Position numbers and translations under genes: made by a program
Assembly: GCF_025398175.1 (NCBI RefSeq)
Contig: NZ_CP099734.1
Location: 496,001-560,000 of the forward strand
DNA length: 64,000 bases
DNA from: Photobacterium sp. TY1-4
GTDB taxonomy: Bacteria > Pseudomonadota > Gammaproteobacteria > Enterobacterales > Vibrionaceae
Reading direction: 5' to 3'
Shown: piece after piece, positions 53,232 through 60,566 of the stretch
How the letters are laid out: the number at the start of each line of letters is the position of its first letter
Position numbering within the stretch: position 1 is the stretch's first letter
Notes under the pieces: model-generated
Seen by the model: only the letters and a program-made list of their open reading frames with translations
What the model was told of the DNA's origin: nothing
The model's database searches: none

Positions 53232-53255
53232 AATATTTACGAATTCGTAAATATT
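53232..53255. promoter_or_regulatory. Perfect 24-bp palindrome upstream of csrA
   Basis: AATATTTACGAA followed by its exact complement TTCGTAAATATT lies 6 bp after the lysC stop and 56 bp before csrA. It abuts a possible -35 element (TTGGAT, 53257-53262) that has a TATAAA 17 bp later. There is no T run, so an operator or a cruciform-capable element fits better than a terminator. Confidence 0.6.
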
Positions 53256-53256
53256 G

Positions 53257-53285
53257 TTGGATAATAAACATTAAACGCTTATAAA
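53257..53285 (+). promoter_or_regulatory. Candidate sigma-70 promoter of csrA
   Basis: TTGGAT, a 17-nt spacer and TATAAA precede the csrA start by 26 bp. This would leave a short leader containing the CAAGGAGCA ribosome site. Confidence 0.45.
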
Positions 53286-53311
53286 ACTGAGAATACTCAA
53301 GGAGCACACGA

Positions 53312-53509
53312 ATGCTTATTTTGACACGTCGCGTAGGTGAGACGCTAATGATTGGTGACGAAGTAACCGTTACTGTCCTTGGCGTGAAAGGGAATCAGGT
53401 TCGCATTGGTGTGAATGCACCAAAAGAAGTTTCTGTGCACCGTGAAGAAATCTATATGCGTATTCAAGCAGAAAAAGAAACCGGTTCACAGGGATCGGGC
53501 AACTACTGA
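53312..53509 (+). CDS. csrA: Carbon storage regulator CsrA
   Basis: RNA-binding dimer that controls translation and stability of many mRNAs by binding GGA motifs. [48 protein letters not shown] is the invariant core, with Arg6 or Arg7 and Arg44-type contact residues present. 65 residues. AGGAG lies 10 bp before the ATG and itself contains a GGA, which fits the known autorepression of csrA. It is followed by a terminator and the tRNA array. Confidence 0.98.
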   Translation: MLILTRRVGETLMIGDEVTVTVLGVKGNQVRIGVNAPKEVSVHREEIYMRIQAEKETGSQGSGNY

Positions 53510-53514
53510 TTCGG

Positions 53515-53542
53515 AAAAGGTCGGCCTAGGCTGACCTTTTTT
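53515..53542 (+). terminator. Intrinsic terminator of csrA
   Basis: AAAAGGTC and GACCTTTT, with inner GCC and GGC, are followed by further T. Confidence 0.88.
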
Positions 53543-53690
53543 GTAATTATTGCAGGCTGGTGTTCCTCGCCCGTTATGTTATTTTATTGAAATCAAATGC
53601 GATATTGTGCAAGTGACGTTGGATAAATTGCCGGGTTGGCTATTAAGTATCCATCTGCGCAAGCAATGTTATTTTTTGACGATAAAGTGT

Positions 53691-53718
53691 TTGACTTATT
53701 TTCGGGTGGCAGTAATAT
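53691..53718 (+). promoter_or_regulatory. Promoter of the tRNA array
   Basis: TTGACT, a 16-nt spacer and TAATAT are followed by a G+C-rich discriminator (GAGCCCCCGC) and the first tRNA at 53734. Such discriminators are typical of stable-RNA promoters under stringent control by ppGpp. Confidence 0.65.
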
Positions 53719-53733
53719 GAGCCCCCGCAAGAC

Positions 53734-53826
53734 GGTGAGGTGGCCGAGAGGCTGAAGGCGCTCCCCTGCTAAGGGAGTATACGGTTTATAGCCGTATCGA
53801 GGGTTCGAATCCCTCCTTCACCGCCA
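53734..53826 (+). tRNA. tRNA-Ser (GCT), copy 1
   Basis: 93 nt with a long variable arm. The anticodon stem CTCCC-GGGAG encloses GCT. The acceptor GGTGAGG pairs with CTTCACC and CCA is encoded. First gene of the array. Confidence 0.97.
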
Positions 53827-53857
53827 TTCTTTTTCAGAATGAATGGCCTTGCATTGC

Positions 53858-53934
53858 GCGTCCGTAGCTCAGCTGGATAGAGTACCTGGCTACGAACCAG
53901 GCGGTCGGAGGTTCGAATCCTCCCGGACGCGCCA
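53858..53934 (+). tRNA. tRNA-Arg (ACG), acceptor type A, copy 1
   Basis: 77 nt. Anticodon ACG lies between CTGG(C) and CCAG. Acceptor stem GCGTCCG pairs with CGGACGC, with encoded CCA. Called type A here by its acceptor stem. Confidence 0.97.
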
Positions 53935-53986
53935 TTATTTTTACAGACAGGACGAAGTTGTCTGTCTGACAAACCGAATTAAGTGT

Positions 53987-54063
53987 GCGCTCGTAGCTCA
54001 GCTGGATAGAGTACCTGGCTACGAACCAGGCGGTCGGAGGTTCGAATCCTCCCGAGCGCGCCA
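53987..54063 (+). tRNA. tRNA-Arg (ACG), acceptor type B, copy 1
   Basis: 77 nt, with the same body as type A. The acceptor stem is GCGCTCG paired with CGAGCGC, so two base pairs are exchanged with full compensation. Confidence 0.97.
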
Positions 54064-54074
54064 TTATTTCGTGT

Positions 54075-54167
54075 GGTGAGGTGGCCGAGAGGCTGAAGGC
54101 GCTCCCCTGCTAAGGGAGTATACGGTTTATAGCCGTATCGAGGGTTCGAATCCCTCCTTCACCGCCA
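54075..54167 (+). tRNA. tRNA-Ser (GCT), copy 2
   Basis: Identical to copy 1 by reading. It follows the type B Arg gene after only 11 nt. Confidence 0.97.
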
Positions 54168-54204
54168 TTCTTTGTCCGGTTTTCCGGAACAAGAATATGC
54201 CTGC

Positions 54205-54281
54205 GCGTCCGTAGCTCAGCTGGATAGAGTACCTGGCTACGAACCAGGCGGTCGGAGGTTCGAATCCTCCCGGACGCGCCA
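54205..54281 (+). tRNA. tRNA-Arg (ACG), acceptor type A, copy 2
   Basis: GCGTCCG/CGGACGC acceptor stem, anticodon ACG, CCA encoded. Confidence 0.97.
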
Positions 54282-54333
54282 TTATTTTTACAGACAGGAC
54301 GGAGTCGTCTGTCTGACAAACCGAATTAAGTGT

Positions 54334-54410
54334 GCGCTCGTAGCTCAGCTGGATAGAGTACCTGGCTACGAACCAGGCGGTCGGAGGTTCGAATCCTCCC
54401 GAGCGCGCCA
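54334..54410 (+). tRNA. tRNA-Arg (ACG), acceptor type B, copy 2
   Basis: GCGCTCG/CGAGCGC acceptor stem, anticodon ACG, CCA encoded. The 52-nt spacer before it repeats the spacer before type B copy 1 with two substitutions. Confidence 0.97.
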
Positions 54411-54421
54411 TTATTTCGTGT

Positions 54422-54514
54422 GGTGAGGTGGCCGAGAGGCTGAAGGCGCTCCCCTGCTAAGGGAGTATACGGTTTATAGCCGTATCGAGGGTTCGAATCC
54501 CTCCTTCACCGCCA
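54422..54514 (+). tRNA. tRNA-Ser (GCT), copy 3
   Basis: Identical to copies 1 and 2 by reading; again 11 nt after a type B gene. Confidence 0.97.
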
Positions 54515-54552
54515 TTCTTCTCTTCAAGTCATGCTTGAGAAAGAAACCCTGC

Positions 54553-54629
54553 GCGTCCGTAGCTCAGCTGGATAGAGTACCTGGCTACGAACCAGGCGGT
54601 CGGAGGTTCGAATCCTCCCGGACGCGCCA
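54553..54629 (+). tRNA. tRNA-Arg (ACG), acceptor type A, copy 3
   Basis: GCGTCCG/CGGACGC acceptor stem, anticodon ACG, CCA encoded. It is followed by the longest spacer in the array (93 nt). Confidence 0.97.
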
Positions 54630-54664
54630 TTTCCCTTTAAGTATCAACGGACTGTTACTTAATA

Positions 54665-54685
54665 CCGATGTTGTTTCAACATCGG
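54665..54685 (+). other. Hairpin in the long spacer of the tRNA array
   Basis: CCGATGTTG, TTT and CAACATCGG form a perfect 9-bp stem. Only GGTTAGGCTTTT follows, so termination is at best partial. It marks the junction between the Ser-containing units and the 252-bp repeats. Confidence 0.6.
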
Positions 54686-54722
54686 GGTTAGGCTTTTCCT
54701 GACCCAAGCAAAATTATTCTGC

Positions 54723-54799
54723 GCGCTCGTAGCTCAGCTGGATAGAGTACCTGGCTACGAACCAGGCGGTCGGAGGTTCGAATCCTCCCGAGCGCGCCA
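54723..54799 (+). tRNA. tRNA-Arg (ACG), acceptor type B, copy 3
   Basis: GCGCTCG/CGAGCGC acceptor stem, anticodon ACG, CCA encoded. First member of the 252-bp repeat series. Confidence 0.97.
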
Positions 54800-54849
54800 T
54801 CATTAAGGTCACTGACCTGATATTGCAACTGCAATATCGAAAAGCCTGC

Positions 54850-54926
54850 GCGTCCGTAGCTCAGCTGGATAGAGTACCTGGCTACGAACCAGGCGGTCGG
54901 AGGTTCGAATCCTCCCGGACGCGCCA
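54850..54926 (+). tRNA. tRNA-Arg (ACG), acceptor type A, copy 4
   Basis: GCGTCCG/CGGACGC acceptor stem, anticodon ACG, CCA encoded. The preceding 50-nt spacer holds a GATATTGCA/TGCAATATC hairpin. Confidence 0.97.
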
Positions 54927-54974
54927 TATGACATCTGCAACGTTCTGACGTTGTGGCACATCGAGATTAAGCGT

Positions 54975-55051
54975 GCGCTCGTAGCTCAGCTGGATAGAGT
55001 ACCTGGCTACGAACCAGGCGGTCGGAGGTTCGAATCCTCCCGAGCGCGCCA
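54975..55051 (+). tRNA. tRNA-Arg (ACG), acceptor type B, copy 4
   Basis: GCGCTCG/CGAGCGC acceptor stem, anticodon ACG, CCA encoded. Begins exactly 252 bp after type B copy 3. Confidence 0.97.
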
Positions 55052-55101
55052 TCTTTAAGGTCACTGACCTGATATTACGACTGTGATATCGAAATGCCTG
55101 C

Positions 55102-55178
55102 GCGTCCGTAGCTCAGCTGGATAGAGTACCTGGCTACGAACCAGGCGGTCGGAGGTTCGAATCCTCCCGGACGCGCCA
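55102..55178 (+). tRNA. tRNA-Arg (ACG), acceptor type A, copy 5
   Basis: GCGTCCG/CGGACGC acceptor stem, anticodon ACG, CCA encoded. Begins exactly 252 bp after type A copy 4. Confidence 0.97.
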
Positions 55179-55226
55179 TATTGCTTTGGCAACGCTCTGA
55201 CGTTGCGAAATACCGAGATTAAGCGT

Positions 55227-55303
55227 GCGCTCGTAGCTCAGCTGGATAGAGTACCTGGCTACGAACCAGGCGGTCGGAGGTTCGAATCCTCCCGAGCGCG
55301 CCA
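55227..55303 (+). tRNA. tRNA-Arg (ACG), acceptor type B, copy 5
   Basis: GCGCTCG/CGAGCGC acceptor stem, anticodon ACG, CCA encoded. Last gene of the array, 252 bp after type B copy 4. Confidence 0.97.
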
Positions 55304-55310
55304 TCTTATC

Positions 55311-55337
55311 AAGCCCGGCCTTTGGCCGGGCTTTTTT
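55311..55337 (+). terminator. Intrinsic terminator of the tRNA array
   Basis: AAGCCCGGCC and GGCCGGGCTT pair around TTT and end in six T, 8 nt after the last tRNA. Confidence 0.92.
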
Positions 55338-55763
55338 ATTTTCTGCGCTTTATTTTGAAAATCAGTCGGAACTGTTTATTTTGCTATATGAAGTAACGAG
55401 ATGATCTATTGCTGATCGATTCCTCGCTGTCATCGTGTGCACTGGCTTACTTTCGATGTTCCCCACTGGTAAATAATCATATGTTGGTTTATTGATTTGC
55501 TGTTGCTGGGGTATTTTGGAGATATATCCTTATCTTCCCTTGTGTACTTCCTGCTTCCCTCTGCTCCTGCCCTGGCCTTAAGAGCGATTGAAATTCAGTG
55601 TGTTATGTTGATTTCGCAACTATGTTAACAAAATGATGCCAATGCGGCGTAAATTGAGGTTAAATGCAGATATCAGCGCTTAAACTGTGAATCAATTTGA
55701 CATATTTTGACCGCTCGTGTTAATTCTTAGCCAGCCAAATACTCGTTATGAAAGGAATCAATA
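55338..55763 (+). other. Long A+T-rich region before oadGAB
   Basis: About 425 bp without a gene. It contains the candidate oad promoter near 55697-55725 and is otherwise featureless to my reading: no repeat, no hairpin of note. Confidence 0.5.
55697..55725 (+). promoter_or_regulatory. Candidate sigma-70 promoter of oadGAB
   Basis: A consensus TTGACA, a 17-nt spacer and TTAATT (4 of 6) lie 38 bp before the oadG start. Confidence 0.5.
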
Positions 55764-56003
55764 ATGGCAGATTTAGGTAGCCTGCTGTGGGAGGCCGCGA
55801 CAATCATGATCACCGGGATGGTGGTTGTCTTTGCCTTTCTCAGCATTCTGATCTTTCTCGTGCAACTGCTCGCCAAAGTCGCGCCCAAAGATGACCTGCC
55901 GGCATCTCAGCCTGCGCCAGCCGTTGCCAATACTCAACCTGGTGTCCAGGCGGATGTTGTGGCCGCCATCACCGCTGCGGTGCATCAATACCGTCAGCGT
56001 TGA
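55764..56003 (+). CDS. oadG: Oxaloacetate decarboxylase, gamma subunit
   Basis: Small membrane subunit that joins OadA to OadB in the Na+-pumping oxaloacetate decarboxylase. One N-terminal membrane segment (about residues 13-35, [23 protein letters not shown]) is followed by an Ala/Pro-rich linker and a short C-terminal helix. 79 residues. AAGGAA precedes the ATG. It is first in the oadGAB operon, the usual order. Confidence 0.94.
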   Translation: MADLGSLLWEAATIMITGMVVVFAFLSILIFLVQLLAKVAPKDDLPASQPAPAVANTQPGVQADVVAAITAAVHQYRQR

Positions 56004-56047
56004 CATTCAGGTTGCCGGACGATTTTAATTACAAGGAGTTTGTGAGC

Positions 56048-57826
56048 ATGTCCAAGTCTTTAGCGATCACTGACGTTGTGTTACGTGACGCCCATCAGTC
56101 TCTTTTTGCCACCCGTTTACGTCTTGAAGATATGTTGCCGATTGCCGAGCAGCTCGATAATGTCGGCTACTGGTCTCTGGAAACCTGGGGCGGGGCGACA
56201 TTTGATGCCTGTATCCGTTATTTGGGGGAAGATCCCTGGGAACGTTTGCGGGCACTGAAGCAGGCGATGCCGAAAACCCCGATGCAGATGCTGCTGCGGG
56301 GTCAGAACCTGCTGGGTTACCGGCACTATGCCGATGATGTGGTTGATAAGTTTGTCGAGCGGGCCCACGCCAACGGGATGGATGTGTTCCGGATTTTCGA
56401 TGCGATGAATGATGTCCGGAACTTCGAGCGTGCGGTCAAAGCCACTGTTGATGTCGGCGCGCATGCCCAGGGCACCATTTCCTATACCACCAGTCCGGTG
56501 CACAATTTAGATACCTGGACCGATCTTGCCAAGCGCTTGGAAGATTTGGGCTGTCATTCAATCTGCATCAAAGACATGTCCGGCCTGCTCAAGCCGTACG
56601 AGGCCGAAGAGCTGGTCAAGCGGATCAAAGCCTCCTGTGATGTACCGCTGGCGCTGCATTGCCACGCCACCACCGGCCTGTCGACGGCGACGGCCATCAA
56701 AGCGGTGGAAGCCGGGTTGGATATTCTCGATACCGCGATTTCGTCGATGAGCCAGACCTATGGCCACACCCCGACGGAAACCGTGGTCGCGATGCTGGAA
56801 GGTACCGAGCGCGATACCAAACTGGATCTCCAGCAACTGGAGCCGATTGCCGGATACTTCCGGGATGTGCGCAAGAAATACGCCAAATTCGAAGGCAGCC
56901 TGAAAGGGGTGGATGCCCGAATCCTGCTGGCCCAGGTACCGGGCGGCATGCTGACCAATATGGAAAGCCAGCTCAAGGAGCAGGGCGCAGCGGATCGTTT
57001 TGATGAAGTGCTGGAAGAGATCCCGCGCGTGCGCGAAGACTTGGGCTTCATTCCGCTGGTGACGCCGACGTCCCAGATCGTCGGAACCCAGTCGGTGCTG
57101 AATGTGCTGACGGGCGAGCGCTACAAGAGCATCAGTAAGGAAACGGCTGGGGTGCTGAAAGGGGAGTACGGCGCAACGCCGGCACCGGTGAATGCTGAAC
57201 TTCAGGCCCGGGTGCTGGAAGGGGCGGAGCCGATCACCTGCCGTCCGGCGGATCGGCTGGAAGCTGAGCTGTCGAACCTGACGGCGGAGCTGACGGCAAA
57301 AGCCAAGGCGGACGGGATCAAATTGGCCGATGCGTCAATTGATGATGTCCTGACTTATGCCCTGTTCCCACAAGTGGGGTTGAATTTCCTCAAAAACCGT
57401 AATAATCCGTCGGCCTTTGAACCGGTACCGGGCTCGGAGCCTGAAGCGGTACCTGCGCAAGCGGCAGCGGCGCCTGCTGCAACCGGTGGAGTCGAAGCTT
57501 ACAGCGTGCGTGTCAATGGTCAGGTCTACAATGTGGAAGTGGGGCCGGGCGGTGAGCTGTCTTCTGTCGAGCCGGCTGCTCCAACTGCTTCAGCTGCTCC
57601 AGCAGCGTCCTCGGCGGAGCCGGTTGCTGCGCCGCTGGCGGGGAATATCTTTAAGATCAATGTTCAGCCGGGTCATCAGGTTTCCGAAGGCGATGTGCTG
57701 GTGATCCTCGAAGCCATGAAAATGGAGACGGAGATCCGTGCCACTCGCAGTGGGGTTGTCCAGGACTTGCATGTCAAAGAAGGCGACGCCGTAGCGGTCG
57801 GCTCTCCGATCCTGAGCCTGGCATAA
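56048..57826 (+). CDS. oadA: Oxaloacetate decarboxylase, alpha subunit
   Basis: Cytoplasmic biotin-dependent carboxyltransferase that moves CO2 from oxaloacetate to biotin. The start [25 protein letters not shown] follows AAGGAG; the 16 open upstream codons overlap the intergenic gap. The barrel has the metal-site motifs [16 protein letters not shown] and [12 protein letters not shown]. An Ala/Pro linker (about residues 465-520) leads to the biotinyl domain with the biotin lysine in [10 protein letters not shown]. 592 residues. Confidence 0.97.
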   Translation: MSKSLAITDVVLRDAHQSLFATRLRLEDMLPIAEQLDNVGYWSLETWGGATFDACIRYLGEDPWERLRALKQAMPKTPMQMLLRGQNLLGYRHYADDVVDKFVERAHANGMDVFRIFDAMNDVRNFERAVKATVDVGAHAQGTISYTTSPVHNLDTWTDLAKRLEDLGCHSICIKDMSGLLKPYEAEELVKRIKASCDVPLALHCHATTGLSTATAIKAVEAGLDILDTAISSMSQTYGHTPTETVVAMLEGTERDTKLDLQQLEPIAGYFRDVRKKYAKFEGSLKGVDARILLAQVPGGMLTNMESQLKEQGAADRFDEVLEEIPRVREDLGFIPLVTPTSQIVGTQSVLNVLTGERYKSISKETAGVLKGEYGATPAPVNAELQARVLEGAEPITCRPADRLEAELSNLTAELTAKAKADGIKLADASIDDVLTYALFPQVGLNFLKNRNNPSAFEPVPGSEPEAVPAQAAAAPAATGGVEAYSVRVNGQVYNVEVGPGGELSSVEPAAPTASAAPAASSAEPVAAPLAGNIFKINVQPGHQVSEGDVLVILEAMKMETEIRATRSGVVQDLHVKEGDAVAVGSPILSLA

Positions 57827-57835
57827 GAGGAAACC

Positions 57836-58966
57836 ATGGAAGGTTTATTGAAACTTTGGTTAGAAACCGGGATCGCCAACTTTGAGCTCGGCCAGTTGGT
57901 GATGATCCTGGTGGGTGCCGGTCTGTTGTTTCTGGCGATTCGTAAGGGCTTTGAGCCCTTGCTGCTGTTGCCGATGGGTTTTGGCGCCATTCTGGCGAAT
58001 ATTCCCAATGCCGGATTTACCGAGCCGGGCGGGTTGCTGTTTTACATCTACCACGTCGGGATTGAAACCGGGGTCTTCCCGCTGCTGATCTTCATGGGCG
58101 TGGGGGCAATGACCGACTTCGGGGCCCTGATTGCGAACCCGAAAACGCTGCTCCTGGGGGCGGCGGCTCAGTTCGGGATCTTCTTCACCCTGTTCGGCGC
58201 GATTTTGCTGAACCTGGTGCCGGGGATGGAGTTTAGCCTGGCTGATGCCTCGTCCATCGCGATTATTGGTGGGGCGGACGGCCCGACGGCGATTTTCCTC
58301 GCCAGTCGGTTATCTCCGGATCTGCTCGGGGCGATTGCGGTCGCGGCCTATAGCTATATGGCGCTGGTGCCGATCATCCAGCCGCCGATCATGAAAGCCC
58401 TGACCACCCCGGAAGAACGGACCATCCAGATGGAGCAGCTGCGCCACGTCAGCAAAACTGAAAAGGTGCTGTTCCCGTTGGCCGTGCTGCTGATGACCAT
58501 TCTGTTCCTGCCGTCTGCGACGCCGCTGGTCGGGATGTTCTGCCTGGGTAACCTGATGCGCGAGTCCGGCGTGGTGGAGCGTTTGTCCAACACGGTGCAA
58601 AACGAGTTGATCAACATCGTCACCATCATGCTGGGGTTGGGGGTCGGCTCTAAACTGGAAGCGGACAAGTTCCTCCAGTTCGAAACCCTGGGGATCCTGG
58701 TGCTGGGCGCCGTCGCTTTCAGCGTCGGAACCGGCGGCGGGGTTCTGATGGCCAAGTTGCTCAACCGCTACAGCAAAGAAGCGATCAACCCGTTGATTGG
58801 TGCGGCCGGGGTTTCGGCGGTGCCGATGGCGGCCCGGGTGGTGAATAAGGTTGGCCTGGAAGCCAACCCGCATAACTTCCTGTTGATGCATGCCATGGGC
58901 CCGAACGTGGCCGGGGTGCTGGGCTCGGCGGTGGCGGCCGGTATCTTGCTGGCTCTGGTCGGCTAG
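57836..58966 (+). CDS. oadB: Oxaloacetate decarboxylase, beta subunit
   Basis: Integral membrane subunit that decarboxylates carboxybiotin and exports Na+. Nine or more hydrophobic segments are visible. The functional [17 protein letters not shown] loop carries the essential aspartate near residue 150, and [16 protein letters not shown] with the following conserved Asn/Ser region is present. 376 residues, shorter than the Klebsiella-type protein by an N-terminal part but normal for Vibrio copies. Ends the operon before a strong terminator. Confidence 0.96.
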   Translation: MEGLLKLWLETGIANFELGQLVMILVGAGLLFLAIRKGFEPLLLLPMGFGAILANIPNAGFTEPGGLLFYIYHVGIETGVFPLLIFMGVGAMTDFGALIANPKTLLLGAAAQFGIFFTLFGAILLNLVPGMEFSLADASSIAIIGGADGPTAIFLASRLSPDLLGAIAVAAYSYMALVPIIQPPIMKALTTPEERTIQMEQLRHVSKTEKVLFPLAVLLMTILFLPSATPLVGMFCLGNLMRESGVVERLSNTVQNELINIVTIMLGLGVGSKLEADKFLQFETLGILVLGAVAFSVGTGGGVLMAKLLNRYSKEAINPLIGAAGVSAVPMAARVVNKVGLEANPHNFLLMHAMGPNVAGVLGSAVAAGILLALVG

Positions 58967-58990
58967 CACGAAAAATATCCGGGAACCCAC

Positions 58991-59023
58991 AAAAACGGGC
59001 AGCGTCAGGCTGCCCGTTTTTTT
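58991..59023 (+). terminator. Intrinsic terminator of oadGAB
   Basis: AAAAACGGGCAGC and GCTGCCCGTTTTTTT pair around GTCAG. Confidence 0.92.
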
Positions 59024-59067
59024 ATTTGGTATGATGCTGTGATTGAGAGACAGAAGGAAAGGTGAAG

Positions 59068-60063
59068 ATGGAAACCTATCAGCAATTGGCGATCACCCGT
59101 TTTGGTGAACCGGCCGTCCTGGCCATGCAAACTCAGACGCTCCCGGCGCTGACCGATGCCCAGATGCTTGCGGATGAGCAGGTGCTCGCGGATGATCAGG
59201 TCTTGGTCAAGGTGGCGTATGCCGGGGTGAACCCGATCGATGCCAAAACCCGGGCGGGTCTGGGATGGGCTGCGGCGCAGAACAAGGACAACCTGCCCTG
59301 GGTGCCGGGCTATGATATTGCCGGTGAGGTGGTGGCCTGTGGTCAGGCGGTGCGCCGGTGGTCGGTCGGCGATCGGGTGTCGGGCTTTATCGGCTTCCCA
59401 TTGCAGGGTGGTGGCTATAGCGAGTACGTGGTGGTTCCGGCGGAGCAGCTGAGCTCGGTTCCGGCATCGACGCCGTTGCGTCAGGCGGCGGCCTTGCCGC
59501 TGGCTGGCCAGACCGCCTGGCAGGCGCTGGAGAAAGCAGCGGTGAACGCCGGTGATCAGGTACTGGTTCTGGCGGGCGCCGGGGGCGTGGGGCATCTGGC
59601 CATTCAGCTGGCCGTTGCGCGCGGGGCCAAGGTTTTTGCCAGTTGCTCGGCAGGCAATGCCGATTTTGTGCGCCAGCTCGGTGCAACAGCACTCGACTAT
59701 CGCCAAGGGCCGCTGGATACCCAGTTGAAGGACGCTGATGTCCTGATCGATTTGATGGGCGGAGATGTCGGCATTGCCGCGCTCAGTTGTGTCAAAGCCG
59801 GTGGTCGGGTGGTGACGGTGCCGACAATCACGGCCGAGCAAGTCTGCGAGCAGGTGCGCCAGTGCGGGCTACAGGCCGAAGGGATGCTGGTCACGCCGTC
59901 GGTGACGCAGAACGATACGATGATGGCCATGCTGGCTGCCGGAACCCTGCGTCTGCATGTCGATGCGGTTTATCCGCTGGCAGATGGTGCGGCGGCCCAC
60001 CAGGCGATTGAAAGCGGCCACACCCGGGGCAAAATTGTGCTGGCGGTAGGTAGCGATGCGTAA
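59068..60063 (+). CDS. Zinc-independent MDR-family quinone oxidoreductase-like protein
   Basis: Medium-chain dehydrogenase/reductase that probably reduces a quinone or enone with NADPH. From METYQQLAITRFGEP (ribosome site AAGGAAAGG) it has 331 residues. The GroES-like domain has AGVNPIDAKTRAG and VPGYDIAGEV, and the nucleotide-binding loop is VLVLAGAGGVGHLAIQLAVARGA (about residue 165). The catalytic and structural zinc cysteines of alcohol dehydrogenases are absent. Residues 32-45 contain a perfect-looking hexapeptide duplication (Q-M/V-L-A-D-E/D twice), which may be recent. Substrate unknown. Confidence 0.85.
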   Translation: METYQQLAITRFGEPAVLAMQTQTLPALTDAQMLADEQVLADDQVLVKVAYAGVNPIDAKTRAGLGWAAAQNKDNLPWVPGYDIAGEVVACGQAVRRWSVGDRVSGFIGFPLQGGGYSEYVVVPAEQLSSVPASTPLRQAAALPLAGQTAWQALEKAAVNAGDQVLVLAGAGGVGHLAIQLAVARGAKVFASCSAGNADFVRQLGATALDYRQGPLDTQLKDADVLIDLMGGDVGIAALSCVKAGGRVVTVPTITAEQVCEQVRQCGLQAEGMLVTPSVTQNDTMMAMLAAGTLRLHVDAVYPLADGAAAHQAIESGHTRGKIVLAVGSDA

Positions 60064-60123
60064 CAGTTGTCCGGGTTCGGCCCGGCTCCGCCTGGAGCAA
60101 GTGATCTTGTACCGGGCATTTCA

Positions 60124-60552
60124 ATGCTAGAGTTATTTCAAGGCAGCTCAGCCCTTTGGGTGTTGTTTTCGACCGGCCTGCTGAGTGCGACCCTGCTGCC
60201 CGGCGGCTCGGAAGCCAGTCTGGTGGCGGCCTTGACGCTGGGGGAGCAGCCGATCTGGCTGCTGATCGGTGTGGCCACGGCGGGCAATACGCTGGGGGGG
60301 ATGATCAATTACTGGCTGGGAAGATGGCTGCCGGATAAAACTTCTGACGAGAAAAACGGTCATAAAGCTTTGCAATGGCTGAAAAAGTACGGCTATTGGT
60401 CGCTGCTGTTCAGCTGGTTACCCGTGATTGGGGATCCGTTATGTCTGGCAGCGGGCTGGCTGCGTATGCGCCACGACTTGAGCCTGGTGCTGATTTTTCT
60501 GGGCAAAGCCGTGCGCTACCTGTTGCTGGCGCTGGTTGTCCAAGGTTTTTGA
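60124..60552 (+). CDS. yqaA: YqaA family (DedA superfamily) membrane protein
   Basis: Small inner-membrane protein of the SNARE-associated/DedA superfamily. Substrate unknown, with lipid flipping shown for larger DedA members only. From the ATG at 60124 it has 142 residues. GLLSATLLPGGSEASLVAALTLG is the YqaA signature, GNTLGGMINYWLGRWLP and FSWLPVIGDPLCLAAGWLRM follow, and three to four hydrophobic segments are visible. In E. coli yqaA is adjacent to gshA; here the M16 peptidase gene lies between them. It sits 60 bp after the oxidoreductase gene. Confidence 0.93.
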   Translation: MLELFQGSSALWVLFSTGLLSATLLPGGSEASLVAALTLGEQPIWLLIGVATAGNTLGGMINYWLGRWLPDKTSDEKNGHKALQWLKKYGYWSLLFSWLPVIGDPLCLAAGWLRMRHDLSLVLIFLGKAVRYLLLALVVQGF

Positions 60553-60566
60553 TAAGGAATGCTGAC

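Larger units (their letters stand above)
54723..55303 (+). repeat. 252-bp tandem repeats of tRNA-Arg pairs
   Basis: Type B genes start at 54723, 54975 and 55227, and type A genes at 54850 and 55102: all intervals within a type are 252 bp. Spacers of the same class (50 nt B-to-A, 48 nt A-to-B) are equal in length and similar in sequence, so the segment grew by tandem duplication. Confidence 0.85.

Noticed and set aside
53769..55064. Short repeated open frames across the tRNA array (for example RPPGSEPPTAW-like products)
   Set aside because: They are translations of tRNA sequence, repeated only because the tRNAs are.
53734..55303. tRNA array as the attachment site of a genomic island
   Set aside because: No integrase gene and no mobile-element genes follow; the downstream genes are core oadGAB, as in Vibrio. 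The repeated tRNA ends are explained by tandem duplication.
53734..55303. Array of regular repeats that could be mistaken for CRISPR
   Set aside because: Repeats are tRNA genes with cloverleaf structure and CCA ends, and no cas genes are present.
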